The notes beneath the pieces are model-generated. The model was not told where the DNA came from, ran no database searches, and saw only the letters and a program-made list of their open reading frames with translations. The position numbers and the translations under genes are program-made. Of a stretch of DNA of 64,000 bases, positions 35,934 through 44,423 are shown piece after piece (within the stretch, counting starts at the first letter, position 1; each line of letters begins with the position of its first letter). This DNA is from Pseudomonas svalbardensis (GTDB taxonomy: Bacteria > Pseudomonadota > Gammaproteobacteria > Pseudomonadales > Pseudomonadaceae), in assembly GCF_030053115.1 (NCBI RefSeq), contig NZ_CP125619.1, positions 2,429,501-2,493,500 of the forward strand. Direction: 5' to 3'.

Positions 35934-36688
35934 TGAAAAAACTTCTGGTCATCGGCATCGGCGCCGGCAACCCCGACTACATCACGATGCAAGCCGTGAA
36001 GGCGCTGAACCTCGTCGACGTGTTTTTCCTCATGGACAAGGGCCAGAGCAAAGACAAACTGATCGACCTGCGCCGCGAGATCTGCGAGCGCTACATCACC
36101 GATCGCGACTACCGCTTCGTCGAAGCCCACAGCCCGGAGCGCGAGCGCGGTGATGTGGACTACAAGGCCAGTGTGGAAGACCTGAACCAGGCCAAGCAGC
36201 AGACCTTCGAACGGTTGATCAGCGAGGAAATGACTGACGACCAGTGCGCCGGTTTTCTGGTGTGGGGCGATCCGGCGTTGTACGACAGTACGATCCGGAT
36301 CTTGCAGGCGATTCTGGCCTCGGGCCGCTGCGTCTTCGAATTTGAAGTGATCCCCGGCATCACCAGTGTCCAGGCGCTGGCGGCGCAGCATAAGATGCCG
36401 CTGAACCGCATTGGCCGCTCGATTGAAATCACTACCGGCCGGCGGCTGGCGGCGGGGCAGGTGAGCGATGCCGACAGCCTGGTGGTGATGCTGGATGCAG
36501 AAGATTCCTACCATCAGGTGGCAGATCAGGAGACAGAGATTTACTGGGGGGCCTACCTGGGGACGCCGGATGAAATCCTGATCAGCGGCAAGCTCAAGGA
36601 GGTGGCGGATGAGATCGAACGGGTGCGCAAGGCGGCCCGGTTGGCCAATGGGTGGATTATGGATACGTATCTGCTGCGCAAAACTTGA
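35933..36688 (+). CDS. cobF: Precorrin-6A synthase (deacetylating) CobF
   Basis: A 251-residue SAM-dependent tetrapyrrole methylase: LLVIGIGAGNPDYITMQAVKAL at the N-terminus, a central GFLVWGDPALYDST and VIPGITSVQALAAQHKMPLN. CobF methylates precorrin-5 at C1 with loss of the acetyl group in the aerobic vitamin B12 route. ATG preceded by AAGGAGCAC and overlapping the phosphatase stop. A two-gene unit; other cob genes are not in the window. Confidence 0.92.
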   Translation: MKKLLVIGIGAGNPDYITMQAVKALNLVDVFFLMDKGQSKDKLIDLRREICERYITDRDYRFVEAHSPERERGDVDYKASVEDLNQAKQQTFERLISEEMTDDQCAGFLVWGDPALYDSTIRILQAILASGRCVFEFEVIPGITSVQALAAQHKMPLNRIGRSIEITTGRRLAAGQVSDADSLVVMLDAEDSYHQVADQETEIYWGAYLGTPDEILISGKLKEVADEIERVRKAARLANGWIMDTYLLRKT

Positions 36689-36713
36689 GTGCAGCGGTGT
36701 CTGGGCTGACGCC

Positions 36714-36804
36714 TTCGCGAGCAAGCCCGCTCCACATTGAATCTCCTGTGTACACAAATCTTGTGACCGACAGAGATCAACTGTGGGAGCGGGCTTGCTC
36801 GCGA
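36714..36804. repeat. REP pair (GGGAGCGGGCTTGCTCGCGA variant)
   Basis: Inverted units at 36714-36736 and 36783-36804 between the convergent cobF and GlxA-type genes. Confidence 0.88.
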
Positions 36805-36823
36805 AGAGGCCCTAAAGAACACC

Positions 36824-37798
36824 TCAAGAAATCGCTTTTACCTCTCGGCCAAACCGCTCGCGATACACCGACGGCGGCACGCCGACCACGCTGCGAAACG
36901 CCACCCGAAAACTCTCCACCGAGCGATACCCACAGCGCTGGGCAATCTGGTCGGTGTTCTGGCTCGTACTCTCAAGCAGCTCGCGAGCCCGTCCCAGGCG
37001 TTCATGTTGCAACCAGGCTTTGGGCGGCATACCAGTGGCTTCAGTGAAGCGGCGCAGAAACGTCCGTTCACTCATCGCCGCCTCACTCGCCAGCTCGCGC
37101 ACCTCAAGCGGTTCATGCAAACGCTCGCGTGCCCACTGCATGACGCGCGACAAATCGCTACGCGGCGTAGGACTGACCGGTGTCGGAATGAACTGCGCCT
37201 GACCGCCGGTGCGTTGCGGCGACATCACCAGCCGCCGCGCCACCGAGTTGGCCACCTGCGTACCGAAGTCCCGCGCCACCAAATGCAGGCAGGCATCGAT
37301 ACCGGCAGCACTGCCGGCCGAGGTGATCAGCTGACCTGAATCGACATAGAGCACGTCCGGGTCCATCAGAATGTTCGGAAAACGCTCGGCCAACTCAGCG
37401 GTGTAGCGCCAGTGCGTGGTGGCGCCGCGACCGTCGAGCAAACCAGTGGCCGCCAGCACGAACACACCCGAGCAGATCGATAACAACCTCGCACCCCGTG
37501 CATGGGCTTGGCGCAGGGCCGCGATCAATGCCTCAGGAACCGGGGCGCTGCGATCACGCCAGCCGGGAATGATGATGGTCCGGGCGTCCTCGAGCAGCTC
37601 CATGCCGCCATCGACCAGCACCTGAATGCCGCCCATGGCGCGCATCGGGCCTTGATCCACGGCGGCGATTCGGTGCTCGTACCAAGGGAAGTCGAACTCC
37701 GGACGAGCCAGGCCGAAGATCTCCACGGCGATGCCGAACTCGAACGTACAAAGGCCGTCGTAGGCCAGAATCGCGACCAATCCAGGGGTGGGCTGCAT
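36824..37798 (-). CDS. GlxA/FtrA-type AraC regulator
   Basis: Start at MQPTPGLVAILAYDG (37798); the frame extends 138 bases further without family similarity. The 324-residue protein has an N-terminal DJ-1/PfpI-like domain (IIIPGWRD, LLSICSGVFVLAATGLL with the Cys retained) and a C-terminal AraC HTH pair (LEVRELASEAAMSERTFLRRF; TDQIAQRCGYRSVESFRVAF). FtrA-type regulators are often divergent from a rhodanese gene, as here, and probably control it. Confidence 0.87.
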   Translation of the reverse strand: MQPTPGLVAILAYDGLCTFEFGIAVEIFGLARPEFDFPWYEHRIAAVDQGPMRAMGGIQVLVDGGMELLEDARTIIIPGWRDRSAPVPEALIAALRQAHARGARLLSICSGVFVLAATGLLDGRGATTHWRYTAELAERFPNILMDPDVLYVDSGQLITSAGSAAGIDACLHLVARDFGTQVANSVARRLVMSPQRTGGQAQFIPTPVSPTPRSDLSRVMQWARERLHEPLEVRELASEAAMSERTFLRRFTEATGMPPKAWLQHERLGRARELLESTSQNTDQIAQRCGYRSVESFRVAFRSVVGVPPSVYRERFGREVKAIS

Positions 37799-37899
37799 TT
37801 GGCGGAAAGTTCCCGGTGAGTGTCTTGTGCGCCACTGTAGCCGCAAGCGTCGGGCGGATAAAGTCTTCTCACACCCACCGAGACTTTGGAGTACAGCCC

Positions 37900-38334
37900 A
37901 TGACCAGCCTGGTCCGCGAGATTCCCGCCGCCCCATCGGCCATCGCCCTGATGCATTTCAGCAACCGTCTGACCTTCGAAACCGACTGTTCCGACGTCCA
38001 CGGCAGCCAACAGGCCGGTGAAGTGGATTTTGTCCTGGTGGACGTGCGCGGCCCGCTCGCGTTCGAACGTGGCCATGTGCCGGGGGCGATCAACATTCCG
38101 GGGCGATTGCTGACTGCTGAAAGTCTGGCGGCCTACCCGAAAACCAGCGTGTTCGTGGTGTATTGCGCCGGGCCCCACTGCAACGGTGCCAACAAGGCTG
38201 CCGTGAAACTGGCGGCGCTGGGTTACCCGGTGAAGGAAATGATCGGCGGAGTGACCGGGTGGCTGGATGAAGGGTTTGAGTTGAGTGTGAGGGTGCAACA
38301 GTCAGTGAGTGCCGTGATCGGTTGTGAGTGCTGA
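37900..38334 (+). CDS. Rhodanese-like sulfurtransferase
   Basis: Start at the ATG preceded by GGAGTACAGCCC, giving 144 residues. Single rhodanese domain: FVLVDVRGPLAFERGHVPGAINIPG and the active-site loop VVYCAGPHCNGANKAAVKLA. The loop Cys is present, but the CX5R basic residue is not, so the donor may be other than thiosulfate. Divergent from the FtrA-type regulator. Its 3' end overlaps the convergent amidotransferase gene by 33 bases. Confidence 0.85.
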   Translation: MTSLVREIPAAPSAIALMHFSNRLTFETDCSDVHGSQQAGEVDFVLVDVRGPLAFERGHVPGAINIPGRLLTAESLAAYPKTSVFVVYCAGPHCNGANKAAVKLAALGYPVKEMIGGVTGWLDEGFELSVRVQQSVSAVIGCEC

Positions 38335-38976
38335 TCGGGCCGAGACCTGCGCTGACCACCAAGCATCCAGCGTCGCCTGCAACCACTCGAACACGGTTGC
38401 ATAGGCGGCGCTGTCCTGTTGACCCCGGGGCAGCGGTGACTCGTCGGCAAAGTGTTCATTGAGCGTGGCCACCGATTCAGCCGTCCACTCCGGATGAAAC
38501 TGCAAACCCACCCGCGTCGGCCCGGCGCAATACATCTGCTGCTCGCACTGGTCACTGCTGGCCAGCAACTGCGTGTTTGGCGGAAGGTCGATGGCGTCTT
38601 CGTGCCATTCCAGCACGTTCAGATGCTGACCATCGACGAACGTCACGCGGGTCCAACCGGTTTCGGTTCGATCCATCCGCCGCACATTCCCGCCCAGACT
38701 CAGCGCCAGCAACTGCGCCCCCAGACAAATCGCAAACACCGGCGCGCCTTGATCTAGGCTGCCCGCCAACCACCGACGTTCAGCTTCCAGCCACGCTGGC
38801 CCGGCGTTGGACTCATAAGGCCCGCCCAACAGGATCACGGGTACTGCACTCACTGGCGGCAACTGGCCGAGGTCGGCGCGAAACACGTTCAGGGTCAAAC
38901 CTCGGGACGCAGCCCACGTGGCAATGGCGCCGGGACCTTCGGCGGGGTGGTGCTGGATCAGGTTCAACGTGGGCAT
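38302..38976 (-). CDS. Class I glutamine amidotransferase (GMP synthase-like)
   Basis: Start at MPTLNLIQHHPAEGPGAI (38976), 224 residues. The triad is in place: nucleophile in FAICLGAQLLALSLGG (~80), His and Glu in GLQFHPEWTAES (~160). Stand-alone GATase1 proteins of this size are often GuaA-N-like or gamma-glutamyl hydrolases. Convergent overlap with the rhodanese gene. Substrate unknown. Confidence 0.83.
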   Translation of the reverse strand: MPTLNLIQHHPAEGPGAIATWAASRGLTLNVFRADLGQLPPVSAVPVILLGGPYESNAGPAWLEAERRWLAGSLDQGAPVFAICLGAQLLALSLGGNVRRMDRTETGWTRVTFVDGQHLNVLEWHEDAIDLPPNTQLLASSDQCEQQMYCAGPTRVGLQFHPEWTAESVATLNEHFADESPLPRGQQDSAAYATVFEWLQATLDAWWSAQVSARSALTTDHGTH

Positions 38977-39009
38977 CACGCTTCTCTCGTGGGACAGGTT
39001 GGCGGTCAA

Positions 39010-39305
39010 TGTGCCGTAAATACCGGTTCATCGCCAGTCAGACTATTCAGTCGGATTAGCACCTGAACCCTGTAGGTTTTGTCTCAAACCAGTGATTGTC
39101 TGACAGTCCTTGTACCGCCTTGGCGCACGCGTGCAAACAGCGCAATCCGTCGGCCACTTTTCTATAACTATTTGTCGCTTAAACACAATTTACCCTCTTT
39201 GAGCCGCTCTAGACTGCCGACCACTTCGGTGCTCTCCAATCGGAAGGCGCAACCGAATGCCAATCGAAAGCTGCCAATAAAAGTCTCCGCACACAGGAGT
39301 TATAA
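39010..39305. other. Upstream region of the binding-protein gene
   Basis: About 296 bases that become AT-rich toward the gene (TTTTCTATAACTATTTG near 39160). A long leader would fit, but no promoter or operator can be placed with confidence. CACAGGAGTTATAA just before the gene is its ribosome-binding site. Confidence 0.4.
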
Positions 39306-40085
39306 ATGAAGAAGCTAGTGATGTTCGGTGCCCTGGCACTGTCGATGTTGTCCCTGACGGCTGTGGCCGAAGACGCCAAGCCGATCCGCCTGGGTATCGA
39401 AGCCGGTTACCCGCCATTCTCGATGAAAACCCCTGACGGCAAACTCACCGGTTTCGACGTGGACATCGGCGACGCGCTGTGCGAGCAGATGAAAGTGAAG
39501 TGCACCTGGGTCGAGCAAGAGTTCGACGGCCTGATCCCGGCGCTGAAGGTCAAGAAAATCGACGCGATCCTGTCGTCCATGACCATCACCGACGATCGCA
39601 AAAAGAACGTCGACTTCACCATCAAGTACTACCACACTCCGGCGCGCTTCGTGATGAAGGCAGGCACCGACATCAAAGACCCGCTGACCGAACTCAAAGG
39701 CAAGAAAGTCGGTGTGCTGCGCGCCAGTACCCACGACCGCTTCGCTACTGAAGTGCTGGTGCCGGCCGGTATCAATCTGGTTCGCTACGGCTCGCAGCAG
39801 GAAGCCAACCTGGACATAGTCGCCGGTCGTCTCGACGCGATGCTGGCCGACTCGGTCAACCTGGACGACGGTTTCCTGAAAACCGACGCCGGTAAAGGCT
39901 TTGCTTTCGTTGGCCCGACCTACGAAGACGCCAAGTACTTCGGCGGCGGCGCCGGTATTGCTGTGCGCAAGGGCGATACTGCCCTGGCAGAGAAATTCAA
40001 CACCGCCATCACCGAAATCCGCGCCAATGGCAAGTACAAGCAAGTGCAAGACAAGTACTTCGACTTTGACGTTTACGGCCAGTAA
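39306..40085 (+). CDS. Periplasmic basic amino acid-binding protein (ArgT/AotJ type)
   Basis: A 259-residue SBP_bac_3 protein with a signal peptide ([21 protein letters not shown], cleaved about residue 21). Ligand-site motifs are clear: [52 protein letters not shown] and [16 protein letters not shown]. Typical of lysine/arginine/ornithine/histidine binders. No permease or ATPase genes follow; instead a terminator and an AotO-like gene, so it must share a transporter encoded elsewhere or be an added receptor. Confidence 0.9.
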   Translation: MKKLVMFGALALSMLSLTAVAEDAKPIRLGIEAGYPPFSMKTPDGKLTGFDVDIGDALCEQMKVKCTWVEQEFDGLIPALKVKKIDAILSSMTITDDRKKNVDFTIKYYHTPARFVMKAGTDIKDPLTELKGKKVGVLRASTHDRFATEVLVPAGINLVRYGSQQEANLDIVAGRLDAMLADSVNLDDGFLKTDAGKGFAFVGPTYEDAKYFGGGAGIAVRKGDTALAEKFNTAITEIRANGKYKQVQDKYFDFDVYGQ

Positions 40086-40096
40086 TCACGCCGTTC

Positions 40097-40137
40097 AAAA
40101 AAGTGGCAACCGTTGACGCGGTTGCCACTTTTTTTAT
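40097..40137 (+). terminator. Rho-independent terminator after binding protein gene
   Basis: AAAAAAGTGGCAACCG pairs with CGGTTGCCACTTTTTT around a short TTGACG loop, 12 bases after the stop, with a T run. One of the clearest terminators in the window. Confidence 0.92.
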
Positions 40138-40164
40138 GTTCTTTCTGTTGAAATGAGATCCCTG

Positions 40165-40251
40165 TGGGAGCGAGCCTGCTCGCGAAAGCGGTGTGTCAGG
40201 CAAAAAACTTTCCACTGGAAAATCGCATTCGCGAGCAGGCTCGCTCCCACA
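40165..40251. repeat. REP pair (GTGGGAGCGAGCCTGCTCGCGA)
   Basis: Inverted units at 40165-40187 and 40229-40251, between the terminator and the AotO-like gene. Confidence 0.9.
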
Positions 40252-40286
40252 GGTGATTGTCGCCGTTCAGATACTCAGGAGTTTCC

Positions 40287-41399
40287 ATGCAACGCATCGA
40301 TCATTCACTGCCCTGGAGCCACCTGGGCACCGAACGCACCCTCAGCGTGTTTCGTTATGGCGCGGGCACTCGCAAGGTCTACATCCAGGCCAGCCTGCAC
40401 GCTGATGAACTGCCGGGCATGCGCACGGCGTGGGAACTGAAAAAGCGTCTGAGCGAACTCGAAGCCCAAGGTCAGTTGCAGGGCGTGATCGAACTGGTCC
40501 CGGTGGCCAATCCCATTGGCCTCGATCAGCACCTGCAAGGCAGCCACATGGGCCGCTTCGAGCTGGGCAGCGGCAAGAACTTCAACCGCTCCTTCGTCGA
40601 ACTCAGCGCACCGGTGGCCGAGTTGATTGGTGATCGCTTGGGCAGTGATGCGGCTGCCAACATTACGTTGATTCGCCAGACCATGGGCCAGGTACTCGAC
40701 GATTTGCCGGCACCGACCTCGCAGCTTGAAGCCATGCACCGCTTGCTGCTGCGTCACGCCTGTGATGCCGATATCACCCTCGATCTGCATTGTGATTTTG
40801 ACGCGGCGATTCATCTGTATGCCTTGCCGCAACACTGGCCGCAGTGGCAATCCCTGGCGGCGCGTTTGAAGGCTGGGGTGGCGTTGCTCTGTGAAGATTC
40901 CGGCGGCAGCTCATTCGATGAATCGTGTTCAACGCCGTGGATGCGTCTGGCAAGGGCTTTCCCTGAGGCCGCGATCCCGCCGGCCAACCTGGCGACGACG
41001 CTGGAGTTGGGCAGCATGGGTGATACGCGAGTCGATCAGGCTCAGGCCAATTGCGAGGCGATTCTCGGCTTCCTCGCCGAGCAGGGTTTCATCAAAGGCA
41101 CTTGGCCTGCGGCACCGAGCGGATGCTGTGAAGGCATGCCGTTCGAAGGCACCCAATACCTGTTCGCGCCGCATCACGGGGTCGTCAGTTTCCTGCGTGA
41201 TTCGGGTGAATGGGTGGAGAAGGGTGATGCGCTGTTTGAAGTGGTCGATCCGCTGAATGATCGAGTTACCACGGTTTGCGCCGGGACCAGTGGCGTGTTG
41301 TTTGCCATCGATCGTGGGCGCTATACGCAGCCGGGCACCTGGCAGGCGAAGGTCGCGGGGCGTGAGCCGATTCGGGTCGGGAAACTCATCAACGACTAA
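40287..41399 (+). CDS. AotO-like succinylglutamate desuccinylase/aspartoacylase-family protein
   Basis: Start at the ATG preceded by CAGGAGTTTCC, 370 residues. Zinc carboxypeptidase-like fold: IQASLHADELPGMRTAWELKKRL (His and Glu ligands), GKNFNRSFVEL (~95), LDLHCDFDAAIHLY (~165) and LGSMGDTR (~245), then a C-terminal lipoyl-like barrel (VVSFLRDSGEWVEKGDALFEVVDP). The family and length match AotO of the arginine/ornithine transport operon. Here it sits behind only a binding protein. The acyl-amino-acid substrate is unknown. Confidence 0.82.
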   Translation: MQRIDHSLPWSHLGTERTLSVFRYGAGTRKVYIQASLHADELPGMRTAWELKKRLSELEAQGQLQGVIELVPVANPIGLDQHLQGSHMGRFELGSGKNFNRSFVELSAPVAELIGDRLGSDAAANITLIRQTMGQVLDDLPAPTSQLEAMHRLLLRHACDADITLDLHCDFDAAIHLYALPQHWPQWQSLAARLKAGVALLCEDSGGSSFDESCSTPWMRLARAFPEAAIPPANLATTLELGSMGDTRVDQAQANCEAILGFLAEQGFIKGTWPAAPSGCCEGMPFEGTQYLFAPHHGVVSFLRDSGEWVEKGDALFEVVDPLNDRVTTVCAGTSGVLFAIDRGRYTQPGTWQAKVAGREPIRVGKLIND

Positions 41400-41431
41400 T
41401 CTCGGAATCGTCGGTGTCGCATCGGGCCGCT

Positions 41432-41494
41432 TCGCGAGCAGGCTCGCTCCCACAGGGGAATGCATTTCAAATGTGGGAGCGAGCCTGCTCGCGA
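41432..41494. repeat. REP pair (GTGGGAGCGAGCCTGCTCGCGA)
   Basis: Inverted units at 41432-41454 and 41472-41494, closely spaced, after the AotO-like gene. Confidence 0.9.
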
Positions 41495-41581
41495 AGCGGC
41501 ATTAGCCACACCTGAAATCCCCCGGCAAGCTTCACAGTGTTAGGCTCTTCCCCCGAATCCTGCACTTGTGAAGGAAGGTTT

Positions 41582-42298
41582 ATGTTGAAGTATCTCGCTC
41601 TGCTGACACTCCTGGCGTCCGCCGCCGTCCACGCTCAAACCCCGCTGCAAACCGATCTGCCGCTCAAGTACCTGGAGCAGGCCAACCCCGAATCGCGCAA
41701 TCAGCCCTTGGTGATTTTCCTCCACGGTTACGGCAGTAACGAACAGGATTTGTTCGACATCAAGGATGAACTGCCCGCGTCATACAACTACCTGTCGGTA
41801 CGCGCACCGATGGTGATGGAGGAGGGCAGTTACAAGTGGTTTCGCGAGAAAGGTAACGCTGCCTACAACGGTGAGACAGATGATCTGAAGTCCAGCGGCC
41901 AGGTGCTGCAGGATTTCGTCGCACAGGCGGCGAAGAAATATCACACCGAACCGAACAAGGTATTCCTGGTGGGTTTCAGCCAGGGCGCGATCATGTCCTA
42001 CGAGGTGGCCCTGCGTCACCCCGAGGCGGTGGGCGGGATTGCGGCGTTGAGCGGGCGGATTCTGCCGGTGCTCCAGTCCGAACTGAAACCGGATGAAAAG
42101 CGCCAGAAGCTGGCGATTTTCATCGGTCATGGCACGGCGGACAAACGCCTTCCGTACATTGACGGTACGGACGCCGACAGCCTGTTGCAGAGCCTGTCAC
42201 TCAAGCCTGAATTTCATGCCTACCCTGGCGTCGGTCACAGCATCAGTGCTGTCGAATTGCAGGACTTGAGCGCCTGGTTGCAGCGTCTCAATCCCTGA
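41582..42298 (+). CDS. Exported alpha/beta hydrolase (carboxylesterase/phospholipase family)
   Basis: Start at MLKYLALLTLLASAAVHAQ (41582, AAGGAAGG upstream), 238 residues with a signal peptide cleaved near residue 19. Catalytic features: FLHGYGSNEQDLF (oxyanion), GFSQGAIMSYEVAL (Ser), GHGTADKRLPY (Asp) and GVGHSISA (His). This is the abhydrolase_2 type of small esterases acting on short acyl esters or lysophospholipids, here periplasmic. No operon partner: the next gene is convergent with a 3-base gap. Confidence 0.88.
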   Translation: MLKYLALLTLLASAAVHAQTPLQTDLPLKYLEQANPESRNQPLVIFLHGYGSNEQDLFDIKDELPASYNYLSVRAPMVMEEGSYKWFREKGNAAYNGETDDLKSSGQVLQDFVAQAAKKYHTEPNKVFLVGFSQGAIMSYEVALRHPEAVGGIAALSGRILPVLQSELKPDEKRQKLAIFIGHGTADKRLPYIDGTDADSLLQSLSLKPEFHAYPGVGHSISAVELQDLSAWLQRLNP

Positions 42299-42301
42299 TG
42301 C

Positions 42302-42889
42302 TTACTTGCCGGTGACGATCTGTTTGACCAGTGTCTCGTGGCCAGCATTGTCACTGAGGCGGGAAATCACCTGAACGATCGCCATGCGCGTGTTGGACGC
42401 GGCCATCAGTGTGGTGTCGAGGGTTTTGCCGCCGCCCTGGGTGGCGGTGCTGTCAATCTGCCGCAACCCCAGGCCGGTGCCTTTCTGGGTCAGGCTTTTT
42501 TCACTGAGCTTGGTGAAGTCTGGCAGCGCCGCGGCTTGTTCGGTGGCGAAGTCGGACGCCGCGGAGTCGAGGAACTGACCGTCGTTGTCTTTGACGTTGA
42601 GGCCGCCGGGGATGGTGTTTTCAGCGGCGATCACGACGGTTTTAGTCGCCTGATTGGTGTACATGGTGCCCGTTGCCCCGGCGGTGCCGGTGGCCGCGTC
42701 GCCGGCGGGCAACGGGTTGGCGACGAAGCCTTTTGGCAGGGTGAACGTGAACTTGCCGCCAAGCATCGAGACTTTCTGTGCTGGCGCGGTATCGCTGGCA
42801 GTGGCCTTGGCGGCCTGCGCATTCAGCGCTCCCAGACTGGCAACCGCCGTCAACAACAGGACAGCGGCTTTTTTACTTAACAATGACAT
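42302..42889 (-). CDS. Exported hypothetical protein (195 aa)
   Basis: Signal peptide MSLLSKKAAVLLLTAVASLG cleaved near AQAA, then a region with LGGKFTFTLPKGFVANPLP and alternating strands (TKTVVIAAENTIP; TRMAIVQVISRL), reminiscent of the DcrB/DUF1795-type periplasmic fold. No catalytic motif. Likely a periplasmic or lipid-facing protein; function unknown. Confidence 0.75.
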   Translation of the reverse strand: MSLLSKKAAVLLLTAVASLGALNAQAAKATASDTAPAQKVSMLGGKFTFTLPKGFVANPLPAGDAATGTAGATGTMYTNQATKTVVIAAENTIPGGLNVKDNDGQFLDSAASDFATEQAAALPDFTKLSEKSLTQKGTGLGLRQIDSTATQGGGKTLDTTLMAASNTRMAIVQVISRLSDNAGHETLVKQIVTGK

Positions 42890-43069
42890 TCAGAAACTCC
42901 AGGGGATGGTCGGTCTCGCGGTGGGGGGCGATCATCCCATGGAGGTTGCGGCGCATTCCAGCGCAGTCTAACGGACGGTCATGTTCCTTTGGTCAGCGTT
43001 AGGGACCAGATATCAACGTCCTGCTAAACACCATATTTGCAATAACCCACCAATGCGAAGTTGCATTCC
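42890..43069. other. Intergenic stretch before the IR-bounded unit
   Basis: No gene seen. The promoter of the exported hypothetical should lie here. Near its right end TTGCATTC at 43061 begins a set of TTGCAT repeats that continue into the unit. Confidence 0.4.
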
Positions 43070-43312
43070 ACTTGCCCACCCGTTTGCATTCGGCCTGACC
43101 AGTCATTTGCATTCGTTCTGATCACCGATTGCATCGGATTTGGCCAGCACGCTTTGTAACCATGATCGGCAGAGAACGGCCAAAAGCAGACCATGGACAC
43201 GCAGCTAATACTTCAGTAGTGTGCAAAAAATATGCCGCTTTCCCCCTTCTTGATGTCGCGTTTACAGACTCGATTTTTTGATTGTTCAAGGGATTACACA
43301 TGGACATGGAGT

Positions 43313-43351
43313 GTTATGCGACATCGCATGCCGCAAAATTAATTGTTATGC
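43313..43351 (+). repeat. Two attC/attI-like core sites (GTTATGC) before the GNAT gene
   Basis: GTTATGC occurs at 43313-43319 and 43345-43351. Both fit the integron core GTTRRRY where cassettes are joined, and the second precedes the GNAT gene by 46 bases, as in a cassette leader. Confidence 0.5.
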
Positions 43352-43396
43352 CAAAAGCCGTACGGCACCTCAAAGTTGAATGGTCGGAGCAATAAA

Positions 43397-43834
43397 GTGG
43401 AAATCAAGATTGATATATTGGATTCTCCAACAGAAAAAGATCAGGGAGTTCTGAATAATAGGTTCTCAGAATATCTTCGAATTCAATATCCAAATCTACC
43501 GCCAGAATCGGAAGATAAAATATTTATGGTGGTTGCACACGATGAAGTAGGCGACTACATCGGTGCAATAAGCTGTAATTGTTACTGGGATGGCTTAGAA
43601 ATTGATACCTTTTGGGTTAAGGAATCTCATCGCGGTAGAAAAATCGGTTCTATGCTATTGGAAAAAGCAGAAACGATTGGCGCCAACAATGGGGCAGTAG
43701 TTGCATTCTTAAAAACCGTTGATGCTAAACAGTTCTATGAGCAGCATGGGTATGAGATTTATGGTGTTCTTGAGGATCGACCAATCGGGACTAACTTGTA
43801 TCATTTAAAGAAACGGCTAGTAAAACATGCATAA
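43397..43834 (+). CDS. GNAT-family N-acetyltransferase (cassette gene)
   Basis: A 145-residue protein from a GTG start with GGAG ten bases upstream. GNAT core: FMVVAHDEVGDYIGAISCN (strand 2-3), DTFWVKESHRGRKIGSMLLEKAE (acetyl-CoA loop RGRKIG) and AKQFYEQHGYEIYG (C-terminal motif B). GC content is far below the flanking Pseudomonas genes and codons such as ATA and AGA are frequent, showing foreign origin. The stop lies inside GCATAAC, the start of an attC-like site. The substrate is unknown; it has no specific similarity to aminoglycoside acetyltransferases that I can see. Confidence 0.88.
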   Translation: MEIKIDILDSPTEKDQGVLNNRFSEYLRIQYPNLPPESEDKIFMVVAHDEVGDYIGAISCNCYWDGLEIDTFWVKESHRGRKIGSMLLEKAETIGANNGAVVAFLKTVDAKQFYEQHGYEIYGVLEDRPIGTNLYHLKKRLVKHA

Positions 43835-43899
43835 CAACTGGTTCAAACCGTTCGCTTCGCTCACTGGGACGGGCTAAAGCCCGCCCCTTAACCAAATGC
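43829..43899 (+). repeat. attC-like site behind the GNAT gene
   Basis: Begins GCATAAC (R'' core, overlapping the stop codon), then AACTGGTTCAAACC, an imperfect hairpin with GGGACGGGCTAAAGCCCGCCCC, and TTAACCAAATGC. The arms pair as in an integron attC (GCAT..TGGTT with AACCAAATGC), but the expected right core GTTRRRY is reduced to ATGC, so the site seems damaged. No integrase gene is nearby. Confidence 0.6.
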
Positions 43900-44007
43900 T
43901 GGTCAGCGTCCGCATTGGGTCGTTCTCTGCCGGTTTTGTCCACGAAGCGTCCTGGTAGAATCCGACGCAAATAGCTGGTCAGGTCGAATGCAAATGGGTG
44001 GGCAAGT

Positions 44008-44423
44008 ATGTGTAATCACCCAGCCAAAAAACGGGCGAAGAAATTCTCGGCTTTTGATGCGCATAAACACGTTTCAGGGAGCGCGTTTAAAGACACTCGG
44101 TGTTACGTCCTAACGGCTACAACGCCTTGCGTCGTTACCTACGCGTGCGCCAGAATCCGCTGGCTTGTGCGCCTGTGGTGCGGGCTATATCGTTTCCCTG
44201 TCACTGAAAAACAGTGACCGGGTTTGGTAGACCCGTAGCATCGACGCATAGCGTCACCTTTGGCGGTCCTTTCCCAGGGCTGCGGTTTCATGGTGGCCAT
44301 GCGTAGGGCTCCTCCGGGGGCGCCGGTTCCGATGCCCGGTCTACCAACCTCCGTATGGCCGCCACCCTCCGTTTGGTAGCGAGATGGTGATGGCTCCAAT
44401 TAATCAGCATCGGAGTTCCATCT
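44008..44423 (+). other. Structured leader region upstream of DUF6124 gene
   Basis: No credible gene. GTCACTG-AAAAA-CAGTGAC forms a perfect hairpin (44201-44219). TTTGGTAGACC (44223-44233) is complementary to GGTCTACCAA (44338-44347), and a third half, TTTGGTAG, follows at 44372-44379, so alternative pairings are possible. This looks like a structured 5' leader or a mobile repeat attached to DUF6124 genes. The DUF6124 start follows ATCGGAGTTCCATCT. Confidence 0.45.

Larger units (their letters stand above)
43070..44007. mobile_element. 938-bp unit with 33-bp inverted termini carrying a GNAT cassette
   Basis: The left end (43070-43102, beginning ACTTGCCCACCCGTTTGC) and the complement of the right end (43975-44007, beginning ACTTGCCCACCCATTTGC) agree at 31 of 33 positions. 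Inside the termini a second inverted similarity, CGGCAGAGAACG at ~43165 and its complement at ~43930, is present. No transposase is encoded, so this is a non-autonomous element or a relic. It holds one low-GC acetyltransferase gene with integron-like recombination sites. No target duplication was found. Confidence 0.7.

Noticed and set aside
44008..44217. A 69-codon frame right of the cassette unit
   Set aside because: No ribosome-binding site, odd composition rich in Cys and Arg, and it covers the hairpin region that precedes DUF6124.
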